Source: Pelagomonas calceolata
Taxonomy: Eukaryota; Sar; Pelagophyceae; Pelagomonadales; Pelagomonadaceae
Reading direction: 5' to 3'
Length of the DNA: 64,000 bases
Assembly: GCA_918797485.1 (NCBI GenBank)
Contig: CAKKNE010000006.1
Span: 1,302,001-1,366,000, forward strand
Under the pieces are notes generated by a model, which had not been told where the DNA came from, did not search any database, and saw only the letters and a program-made list of their open reading frames with translations. Below, one piece after another: positions 54,957 through 63,900 of this stretch. Both the position numbers and the translations under genes were made by a program. Within the stretch, counting starts at the first letter, position 1, and each line of letters starts with the position of its first letter.

Positions 54957-57900
54957 CTAAGCCCCCGGCACCGCCGTGAGCGAGTCGTAGAACAAGAGGT
55001 ACGGCAGCATGGGCCCGTCGCGGCACTGCTGGACGACGTTCGCGAACGATCCGACGGCGACGGCCGAGCGCCGGTCGTGGTACGTCCACGAGTCCGAGCC
55101 GTCCCTCGCCCGCACGAACGCCGTGTAGTGCGCGTTCTGGAACACGGCAACCGCGAAGAGGTCCACCTCGAACTTGACCTTGCCGATCGACGAGAACACG
55201 CGTTTCGCCGGGAGCCGCGCGTCGCGCCACACGAGCTCGAGCAGCGCCGCGACGTCGTCGCCCTCCTGGTCCGTCGAGTACCACGCGAGGCTCAGCACGA
55301 GCGCCTTCGCGGCATGATCGAGGACCACGTCGACTTCGCACGCGCCCTGCGCCCGGCACGCGTCGCACGACTTGGCCGCGTGCGCGTGCGCGTCGCGGAA
55401 CACGTCCGCGACGCTGCCGCCGTCGGACCGTGCGGCGTGGACCAGAGCGGCGGCCGGCGCGGACCGCGCCAGCTCGTCGAAGGCCACGTCGTCGCGGAAG
55501 TCGGCGTTGCGGTGGCCGCACTTCCTGCAGGCCTGCTGGTGGATGTGGCCCCGGGTGCGCAGGGCCAGGGCGGCAGAGCGGCACTTCTTCGCCGTACCGA
55601 GAACGGCGACGACTTCCCCCAATACCTCGGCCACGTCGAGGTGCGCGCCGCCCGTCGCCAGCTCGCTCCGGACGCCCTCGCCGGCCTCGTCGTTGCTCCG
55701 CTTGGCTAACGCCGCACGCAAACCGTCGACCGCCGCGTCCACGCCCGCGTCCGAGCCCTCGGCGCTCGCCTGGAACGCGTCGCCGAGGTACCGCAGCGCG
55801 TCCGACTGGGCCGCGGCGGCCTCCGCGCCGTCGCCGAGCTCGCGGCGGAAGGTCGGCGACTGGGAGAGCACGGCGATGATCGCGTCGAGCGAGCAGTTCG
55901 ACCGCCGCTCGACGTCCACCAAACCCTCGGGCACCACAAAGTCCGAGTCGGAGCGGGCGCGCGGGCGCGCGGCGACGCCCTCCCACGCCGGTGGGTCCTC
56001 GACGGTCGCGGGCCAGAGCGCGTCCGCCGGCGGCGCCGGCGCGCTCGGCGCGGACCAAGCCGAGGGGGGCGGCGGCGCCCACGGCGCCTCGGGCGCCGTC
56101 GGCGCGGCCCAGGCGGGCGGACCGGGCAGCCCGGGCAGCGCCGGCGGCGCCCGCGCGGGCGGCGGCGCGACCGGCGAGATCGGCAGCGGCGGCGGCGGCG
56201 GCGGCTGGGCGCCCCACGCCGGGAGCGGTTCGGGGGGCGGCGGCGCGGTCCGCGGCGGCGGCGGCGGCGCGGGCGGCGGCGCGGGTGCGGGCGGCGCGGG
56301 CGCGTACTGCTCGATCCGCGCCTGCGTCGCGGCGTAATCCTCCTCTTCAGGATGTAGATACTGGCAGTCGCCCGTCCGCAGGTAGGGGCAGCGCGGCCCG
56401 TACTTGCAGATCCGCGTCTTGTAGCGGTCGCGGTATTTCTCGTCCTCCTTCACGTCGATGAACGTGCCGTGCAGTTCGTGGTGGTGCGTCGCCGCGCACG
56501 CCCTTGCAGCACTTTCCTCCACGAACGTCACGAATCCAAACCCCCTCGACCGTTGCGTCGGGCGGTCGAACATGACTACAGCCTCGCTCACGGCGCCGAA
56601 ACGCTCGAAGTACGCGCGGAGGTCCGCGCCTCGTACCGAAGCCTTCGGCAGAGCCCCCACGAAGAATCTGCGCGCCACGCGCCGGCCGCCGCCGTGCTCG
56701 GCGCCCGACGCCTTTGGCGGAGGGACCGCGGGCGCGGCGCCACCGTACGCGGCAGCCGGCGCCTGTGGCGGAGGGACCGCGGCAGCGGCCGCGCGGTCCT
56801 CGGCCTCGAGCCGCCGCGCGAGGGCCAGCGACGCGGCCTCGGCCTCGCGGTCGGCGGCCGCCCGGCGCGCCGCCTGGGCCGCGGCCCAATCCAGCTCCGC
56901 CGCCTCGAGCGCCGCGGTCGTCGGGTCCGCCGCCTCGTCCTCGGCCGGCGCGGGGGCCTGGGGCTCGTCGGCGGCCGCGCGCCGCTCGCGCCGCGACCGG
57001 ACGTCGGTCCAGTCGCCGTCGTCCGGAGGTGTGGCGGCGTCCAGCGGCGCGTCGTCGGCAAGCTCGTCGGCAGGCTCGTCTGCGGGCTCGTCGGCGGCCA
57101 CCGGTGCGGGCGCAGGCGATGCTGCAGCGGCGGCCGCCTGCTCGGCTTCCTCGCGCGCGGCCTCTTCACGCGCAGCCTCCTCGCGCGCAGCAGCTTCCTG
57201 CTCCGCCTGCTCGCGGCGGCGCGCGTCAGCCTTTTTCCGCTTGGCCCGCCGCTTCTCCTCCTTCTCCTTGTCCCGCGCCTTCCGGTCCCTCTCCGCCTGC
57301 TTCTTCTTCGAGAGCGTGCCGCTGGCGCCGGGGTCATCGAGGGCGAAGCTGTCGCTCACCGCCGCCGCGTCCGCGCGCGATACAACTACGCGCTGTTTTT
57401 CCTTCTTGGGTCGCGGCGCGGCGGCGGCGCCATCGTCGGGCGCGTGCCGGAGGACGGCGGCCTCGAGCCGCGTGAGACCATCCGGCAGGGTCTCCATGTG
57501 CTTCGTCGCGAAGTCGTCGAGCCGGTACTTGCGCACGAGCTTCTTCAGCGTCGCCGGCGACTCGGTCCCGAGGCGCGCCGCGACGGCGGCCGCGAGCGCG
57601 TTGCCCGCCGCGCCCGCGGCCTCGTAGCACACACGCGCGTCCGGGTCGGACTGGGCCGTCCATAAGACCGCGAGGTCCGTCAGCGACCGCTTTGCCCGGT
57701 CGGCGCCGGCGCCGTAGTCGGCGTAGTGGTCGTCGTGACCCGCCGACAGGACGGCCTCGACGACCTTGCGGCGGAAGGCCGCGGCTGTCGTATCAAAGTC
57801 GGCATGTTTGTGTTTGTAGCCCCGGAACGGGAAGCCCCCCGCGCCCTTGGTCTCGGTGACCCAGTACGCGAAGACGAGTGCCGTCGTCACGGCGTGCGGG

Positions 57901-59651
57901 TGCGGCGACTTGCAGGCGTTCTCCAGGACGAAATTCACAAGGTTGTGACTCAGGTTCGCGCGGGGGCCGCACAAGAAGAGCGAAAGGCGCTTCGTCGCGA
58001 GCAGGCGCAGCGCGTCCATCTGAGCTCCCGGGCCGCGCCCTCCGCAGTGCTCGTCGAGGAAGCGCCGGCACGCGGGCGAGTGGTCGAGGCGCTGCCCCGG
58101 CCGCAGGTTCAGGAGCGTGTTAAGCGTCTGGAGCTGTGGATCCTCCACGCCCCACGCGACGCGCGACGGCCGCGGAAACGTCCCCAGCGCGATCAGGACC
58201 CCGAGCCACTTCAGCTCGACCGTCGCGACCTCGACGCCCAACTTGCCCAGGACCTCGAGTTTCTTCCACGGCTTCGACGGGTGATCCTCGCCCGCCTCCA
58301 AGGCCGCGACGGACGCGGCCACGAGCGCCGGGAGCTCGGGCTCGAGCCAGAACTTCTGGTCCGGCGTCCTCGAGCCGGGCGTCGGCAGCAGCGACACGAT
58401 GACGTCGACCGCCACGCGCGTCACTTGCTGCGGCACTTGTAAGCCTTCCGGCGCGGCAATCGTCTCCAGTCCGGTATGAATGCGCTCCGGCGCACCTCCA
58501 TTAACGGAGACCTGGACCATCGATGTCGGAGCGGACACCCATTTAAAGAGTGGGGCGGCGGTCTCCCTGCTGAAGGCGTCGCGCGCGCCCGCGCTGGACG
58601 ACCTCCCCGATGACTGGATATATACATCCAGCAGATCCTGGAACGGGATAGGAAATGCCCCTTGCGGCAGGAGCAGGTCGGGCAGCGTCGCCTCCATGGC
58701 ATGGTCGCGGAGCGTCAGCGTCACGTGCGCGGCGCAGCTGTCGACCCGGGAGATGGCGTGCAGCACGACTAGAGGCGCCGCCGCGTCCGTCGCGTCGGCC
58801 AGCGTGGCGTCCGTGCGGACGAGCTTCGAGCTCGTCACTTTGGCCTTTCCCGAGCGGAATGTCGTAACCAGCTGGGTTCGCAGCGCGCGACCGGCGGGCG
58901 TCGCGTCAGCATTTTTCTCGTGGGCGGCGCTCACGACTATTGTCTGCCGGAGCTCGCGCAGCAACGTGTCCCGCTCGTCGCCGGCGTCCACCTCACCGAG
59001 GAACGACGTCATCAGGAACTCCGCCACGGGCGTCGCGAGGGCGCGCGCGTCGAGCGGGAAGAGCCGGCAGTCGGTCTCGGGTTCGACGATGACGAGGCAG
59101 CACCGAGGCGCAGCGAGGGCCTCGGCGACGCGCGGCTGCGTCACGCGGACGGTGACCTCGCGCGGCGGGCGCTCCGGGATCTCCGCGAGCAGCGCCGCCT
59201 CGGCGTCGAGCACTGGAGTCGCTGCGCCGCCATCCACCGTCAACGTAATTTCGACGGGCTCCGCTTCGCGCGTCAGTAGCGCACTCCGAAACTCGCCCAT
59301 GACCGCGGCCTCTTCGGCGTCGTCGTGCTTGCGAAAGAAGTCGCAGGCCGTCTGGGCGACGCGCATCAGCGAGACCTCGAACAGCATCATCAGGTTCATA
59401 GTCAGCGGGGCCGTTCCCGGAATCGGAGCCAATTCAAATTTGATATGCGCCTTGGCCTCGGCCAGGGCGTTGTATCGGCTCACCAAGTTGCTGAACTCGA
59501 GCGAGCTGCTCAAATACTCCCTGGGCCTCAAGACCGACAGCGCATCGGCCTTTCTCTCCAGCTCTGCGATACGGGCCTTCAGCTTCGCCATCGCACCCAT
59601 ATTGGACCCGCGGCGCGCCGCGCAGGGGTGGTGCGCAAGGAGGCCCCTCAC
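54957..59651 (-). CDS. USP/UCH-related deubiquitinase paralog C with RRM and CCCH finger
   Basis: 1564 residues; Met 59600 (MGAMAKLKARIAELERKAD) is a good alternative start. A coiled N-terminus and the ~700-residue region shared with A (TPDQKFWLEPE, ACRRFLDEHCG, YRLDDFATKHMETLP) come first. An Ala/Glu/Arg coiled coil and the MIU-like motif EAASLALARRLEAEDRA follow. Next comes a canonical RRM (about 56690-56470; RNP2 FFVGAL, RNP1 RGFGFVTF), directly followed by a CCCH finger CKYGPRCPYLRTGDCQYLH (Cx5Cx7Cx3H). Then come a Pro-rich linker with AWGA words and the peptidase domain, with Cys codon 55893-55895 and His codon 55128-55130. The RNA-binding pair replaces the helical repeats of A at the same position. 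This suggests an RNA- or RNP-directed deubiquitinase. Confidence 0.87.
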   Translation of the reverse strand: MRGLLAHHPCAARRGSNMGAMAKLKARIAELERKADALSVLRPREYLSSSLEFSNLVSRYNALAEAKAHIKFELAPIPGTAPLTMNLMMLFEVSLMRVAQTACDFFRKHDDAEEAAVMGEFRSALLTREAEPVEITLTVDGGAATPVLDAEAALLAEIPERPPREVTVRVTQPRVAEALAAPRCCLVIVEPETDCRLFPLDARALATPVAEFLMTSFLGEVDAGDERDTLLRELRQTIVVSAAHEKNADATPAGRALRTQLVTTFRSGKAKVTSSKLVRTDATLADATDAAAPLVVLHAISRVDSCAAHVTLTLRDHAMEATLPDLLLPQGAFPIPFQDLLDVYIQSSGRSSSAGARDAFSRETAAPLFKWVSAPTSMVQVSVNGGAPERIHTGLETIAAPEGLQVPQQVTRVAVDVIVSLLPTPGSRTPDQKFWLEPELPALVAASVAALEAGEDHPSKPWKKLEVLGKLGVEVATVELKWLGVLIALGTFPRPSRVAWGVEDPQLQTLNTLLNLRPGQRLDHSPACRRFLDEHCGGRGPGAQMDALRLLATKRLSLFLCGPRANLSHNLVNFVLENACKSPHPHAVTTALVFAYWVTETKGAGGFPFRGYKHKHADFDTTAAAFRRKVVEAVLSAGHDDHYADYGAGADRAKRSLTDLAVLWTAQSDPDARVCYEAAGAAGNALAAAVAARLGTESPATLKKLVRKYRLDDFATKHMETLPDGLTRLEAAVLRHAPDDGAAAAPRPKKEKQRVVVSRADAAAVSDSFALDDPGASGTLSKKKQAERDRKARDKEKEEKRRAKRKKADARRREQAEQEAAAREEAAREEAAREEAEQAAAAAASPAPAPVAADEPADEPADELADDAPLDAATPPDDGDWTDVRSRRERRAAADEPQAPAPAEDEAADPTTAALEAAELDWAAAQAARRAAADREAEAASLALARRLEAEDRAAAAAVPPPQAPAAAYGGAAPAVPPPKASGAEHGGGRRVARRFFVGALPKASVRGADLRAYFERFGAVSEAVVMFDRPTQRSRGFGFVTFVEESAARACAATHHHELHGTFIDVKEDEKYRDRYKTRICKYGPRCPYLRTGDCQYLHPEEEDYAATQARIEQYAPAPPAPAPPPAPPPPPRTAPPPPEPLPAWGAQPPPPPPLPISPVAPPPARAPPALPGLPGPPAWAAPTAPEAPWAPPPPSAWSAPSAPAPPADALWPATVEDPPAWEGVAARPRARSDSDFVVPEGLVDVERRSNCSLDAIIAVLSQSPTFRRELGDGAEAAAAQSDALRYLGDAFQASAEGSDAGVDAAVDGLRAALAKRSNDEAGEGVRSELATGGAHLDVAEVLGEVVAVLGTAKKCRSAALALRTRGHIHQQACRKCGHRNADFRDDVAFDELARSAPAAALVHAARSDGGSVADVFRDAHAHAAKSCDACRAQGACEVDVVLDHAAKALVLSLAWYSTDQEGDDVAALLELVWRDARLPAKRVFSSIGKVKFEVDLFAVAVFQNAHYTAFVRARDGSDSWTYHDRRSAVAVGSFANVVQQCRDGPMLPYLLFYDSLTAVPGA

Positions 59652-59799
59652 AGCTCAGGGTGAACGAGTAGCTGGCGCAGGCTCACGCTGCTAGAGCCAG
59701 TAACAGCGACCACCAGAACTGTGAAGCGATGCCAAAACCAACCGGCGGTGCACGAGCAGGCCGCTGCTCGCGCTCATGTGTTCACGATTAGCAAATGGG

Positions 59800-59894
59800 G
59801 CTAGCGGCCTGTAAGACACTAGCAATCATTACCCGGGGCGCGGCTTCCAGGGCTCCCGCGCTTAGGTGGGCTAGCGGCCTGTAAGACACTAGCA
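59800..59894 (+). promoter_or_regulatory. Two CTAGCG motif copies in tandem (59800-59824, 59870-59894)
   Basis: Both read gctagcggcct then gtaagacactagca on the plus strand and are 70 bp apart. The second is preceded by cttccagggctcccgcgc, which also precedes the copy at 15845. No plus-strand gene follows, so here the orientation rule fails. They border the truncated paralog D. Confidence 0.6.
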
Positions 59895-59904
59895 TGCATT
59901 ACCT

Positions 59905-60433
59905 AGAGCCTCCGGCGCCGCCGTGAGCGAGTCGTAGAACAGCAAGTACGGCAGCATGGGTCCGTCGCGGCACCGCTGCAAGACGTTCGCGAACGATCCG
60001 ACGGCGACGGCCGAGCGCCGGTCGTGGTACGTCCACGAGTCCGAGCCGTCCCTCGCCCGCACGAACGCCGTGTAGTGCGCGTTCTGGAACACCGCCACCG
60101 CGAAGAGGTCCACCTCGAACTTGACCTTGCCGATCGACGAGAACACGCGTTTCGCCGGGAGCCGCGCGTCGCGCCACACGAGCTCGAGCAGCGCCGCGAC
60201 GTCGTCGCCCTCCTGGTCCGTCGAGTACCACGCGAGGCTCAGCACGAGCGCCTTCGCGGCATGATCGAGGACCACGTCGACTTCGCACGCCCCCGGCGCG
60301 TGACACTTGTCGCACGACTTGGCCGCGTGCGCGTGCGCCTCGCGGAACACGTCCGCGACGCTGCCGCCGTCGGACCGCGCGGCGTGGACCAGAGCGGCGG
60401 CCGGCGCCGACCGCGCCAGCTCGTCGAAGGCCA
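59905..60433 (-). pseudogene. Truncated USP paralog D (3' fragment of a C-type gene)
   Basis: This ~530-bp segment is nearly identical to the 3' end of paralog C (54960-55482). It encodes SAPAAALVHAARSDGG, CDKCHAP, LVLSLAWYSTDQEGDD, NAHYTAFVR and PMLPYLLFYDSL. It lacks the Cys box and first half of the peptidase domain. Identity stops abruptly at 60433 (ctcgtcgaaggcca, then unrelated DNA). The frame is open but cannot make an active enzyme, so it is a recent partial duplication, probably a pseudogene. Confidence 0.85.
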
Positions 60434-60965
60434 GTCGGAGCGGCCCTCTTTCTTTTCCTTGGTAAGCTGCTGTAGGAACACATTACAAATGTACATCAGC
60501 GATTCACACAGCAGTCCTTGGTTCAGGGTATAAGCCAGAGTGCCGACCGTCGAAATCTTCAGGTGTAATTGGCACAGCGGTTGCTCCGCCGCCGAGAGCC
60601 GAGCCGTCAAGTTCTCGAGGCGGGTCTTGACCCCGTTCACGATAGCACGCATGCTTCCGGTGTGACGCCGCTCGCGGGTACCGAACGTCGACGCCGCTCG
60701 GCTTTAGTTGCAGCACCGATTATCGCTCTCCTTAAAACTGAGATTGACTCCCTGAGTCCTACCCGTTGAATCGCTCGTTCTCGGGTTGAATAGCGGTTGT
60801 TGCGGTGCTGATCCAGGCGACGGTTATTTATAATCTGGTGCCGAGTTGCAAATGCAAAACGCATGAAAAACCCGTGGCCTAGCCACGCTGTAGTAGGGGT
60901 CCCCACCCACCCCGACCGGTAAGAAGAACGCAAACTACAGCGCGCCCGAGGATATACACTAGCTA
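60434..60965 (-). other. 532-bp unrelated insert between paralog D fragment and paralog E
   Basis: Its composition is visibly richer in A and T than its surroundings. On the minus strand from 60652 a frame reads MRAIVNGVKTRLENLTARL, then LCQLHLKISTVGTLAYTL and LMYICNVFLQQLTKEKK. That looks protein-like but runs out of frame into the paralog D fragment. No family recognised. It may be a displaced exon or a transposon remnant. No tRNA or rRNA match is visible. Confidence 0.45.
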
Positions 60966-63900
60966 TCAGATCCGGAGCGAGTCGAAGATGGCCGTCGGGT
61001 CGGCGGCGACGAGCTCATCGTAGACGAGGAGGTACGGCAGCATCGGCGACGTCGCCGTCGCGCAGCGCCGGACCACGTCCGTCCAGGCGCCGACGTGGAT
61101 GCGCGCCTGGCGGTCGTGGTGCGTCCACGCGTCGGCGCCGTCGGGCGACCGCACGAACGCCGTGTAGTGCGCGTTCTGGAAGACAACGACGGCCAGCAGG
61201 TCGAGGGGCCGCGCGTTGTTCCCCGCGGCGGCGAAGACGCGGTCCGGCCAGATGGCGCCCGCGCGGCCGCAGTCGCGCGCGCCGGAGCGCCCGACGAAGG
61301 CTAGTAACGCCAGCACGTCGTCCGACGAGACGTTCGACGACGGCCAGCCCACGCTGAGCACCAAAGCGCGCGCGGACTGCTCTAGGAGTACGTCCACATC
61401 ACACGCTTGCGGCGCGCGGCACTTGTCGCACGTCTTCGGCGCGTGCGCGTGCGCCTCCAGATACACGCGCTCCAGACTCCCGTTGGTCTCGGCCGCATGG
61501 ACGAGAGCGGCGGCCGGCGCCGACCGCGCGAGCTCGTTCAGCTCCACGTCATCAACGAAGTCGTCGTTGAAGTGCCCGCACCGGCGACACGCCTGTTGCG
61601 ACACGCGGCCCCGCGTCCGCAGCGCTTGTTGAGCCGACGGCCGCGCGACGTTCACCACCTCGCCGAGGACCTCGGCGACATCTAAATGCGCGCCCCGCGT
61701 CTTGAGCTCGGCGCGGATGACGGTGTCGTCACCACTGGAAGCCAAGGCCTCCCGCAGCGCGTCGACAGCAGCGTCGGAGTTCGCGCCCCGCTCCGCCGCT
61801 TGGAGCGAGGCGTCGAGCGCGCGCAACGCCCGCGAGTCGCCTTGTGAGGGCCGCCCGGCGGCTCTTACGAACGTCGGGCAGCGACATAACACCGCGACAA
61901 TCGCGTCCAACGCGCAGTTCGACCGCCGCTGGACGTCGACCAACCCTTCCGGTATGGCGTCCGACGGCCGCGGCACATCAACTAGATTGGGCGGGATGTA
62001 GTCGTCGCCGTGCAGGCCCGGCGGCGGCGCGCCCAGCGGCGACGACATCGGAGACGCCCGCGGCTGGAGGGGCGGCGAGATCGGCGACCGCGGCAGGCCC
62101 GGCGGCGCCAGGTCCCGCGGTGGAGAGCGGGGCGTCTGGACCAATCGACCCGGCTCCCAGGCCGACGCGAACGCGTTGCCGCCGCCGATGGCGCGGTCGA
62201 AGCCCGGCGCCTTCGATTGTTGCGGCGGCGGCGGCGGCGGGCCGTTCGAGCCCCAGGCCGGCGGCGGCTCCGGCGCGCCCCAGGCGGGCGGCGCAATCCG
62301 CGGGTCCGGCTCGGGCCGGCGCGGCGGCGGCGGCGGCCCGACGGCGCCCCAGGCGGCGCCCGGCGCGCGCGCGGGCGCCGGCGGCGCACCGGGAGCGCCG
62401 ACGGGCGCCGGCCGACCCGCGCCCGGCGGGCCGACAGGCGCGGGCGGGCCGGGCGCCGCGCGCGCCGGCGGCGGCGCCATTGCTGGCGGCGCGCGCGCCG
62501 GCGGCGGTTCCGGCGGCGGCGCGCGGTCCGCGCCAGGAGCGCGGCCGACGGCGCCCCAGGCCGGCCCCGGCGCCTTCTGGATGATGGGCGGCTCCGGCGC
62601 CGGCGCGGGCGCCGCCCACGCCTTCGGTTGCTGTGCAGGTTTCGGTGGCGGCGGCGGCGCCACAACGGGCTTCTCCGGCGGCTCCGGCGCGCGCTCGAAG
62701 AGCGTGCCCTTGTCCACGGCCGCAGAAACAAAACCGGACGCGTTCGCGATGCCCGCGAAGTCGATCACCTCGAGACAGGCGGCCGCGTGCCGCTGCTTGT
62801 TTGAGGGTAAAGCGCGTAGCTTGCGCACGCATCGTTCATCTAACTCAACAGCTAAGGCTCGGATGGCGACGGTGAGTTCGGGCTCGAGACACCTCCCGTG
62901 TCTATCCTCCCGCAGCAAAGCTCGCACGACGTCCCGTTGTCTGAAACACCGCGCCACGAAGCCCTCCACATTGGCCACGTTGTCGACGTAGCCCGGCTCG
63001 TCGAGGCGGTGGCCGATCTTCGTTTGATCGTGTTTCGCGAGTTGCGAGAGCGCGTGGACGGTCTGCGAAGTCAGCGCGTAGCGATCGGCGACCCTACAAA
63101 GCGCCGGCTCGAGCGTCTTCAGCTCCTTCGCCAGCGCCGCGAAGTTGTCGCGCTTTTTGGTGGCGCTGAGTACGAGCGCACTCCAATTCTGGAACCCGTC
63201 CGCGGATCGGCCCTTCTCGAGGCGCCGTACGAGCCGGACCTGCTCCAGCGGCGGTAGCGCTCTGAGAGCAGCACAGGCCGACGCGTCCACACCATGTGAA
63301 GAGACAAACGCGTCCGTCCGCCGCCGCGCGACGTGCACTGACGGGACTGGATCAAACGCCGACGACGACGCCGAGGCCTCCTCCTGCCGCGCCGAACGCT
63401 GCTTCGGCTGCGAACTCACGGACTGGAACTCGGGCTCGGCGCGCTGGCCGAGAGCCGCGGCATCTTCGGCCATGAGGCGCCGCGCCAGCGCCAGCGACGC
63501 CTCCTCGGACTGGGCCTGGGCCACTCGACGTCGTTCGGCCTCCTCCCGTTCTCTCTGGAGCAACAATTCCCGCTCCGCTTGCGCTTGGGCCTGCAGCCGC
63601 CGCTGTTCCGCCAAAAACGCCTCTCTCCGTTCCGCCTCGTGGTCGATGCGCGGCGCGCCGATGGCGCCGATGGGCCGCCGCGCCGACGTGGGGTCGTAGA
63701 CCGGATCGCTCCCGAGGGGCGGCTCGGTCTTGGCGCCCGCAGCGACTAAGGACCACGGAGAATTCAAAGGCTTCGGCGTCACGCTCTTGGGTATGGCCTC
63801 GATGTAGAAGAAGGACTTGTCGCCCTTGGGGATGTGCCTTCGCAAGCCGTATTTTTCCAGTAAATCATCATTCAACCAGGAGACGCCTTTCTTCCGCGGC

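Noticed and set aside
47933-57665. Many 200-540 codon plus-strand ORFs across the USP array
   Set aside because: Gly/Ala/Arg-rich antisense frames caused by GC-biased third positions; the minus frames hold conserved domains.
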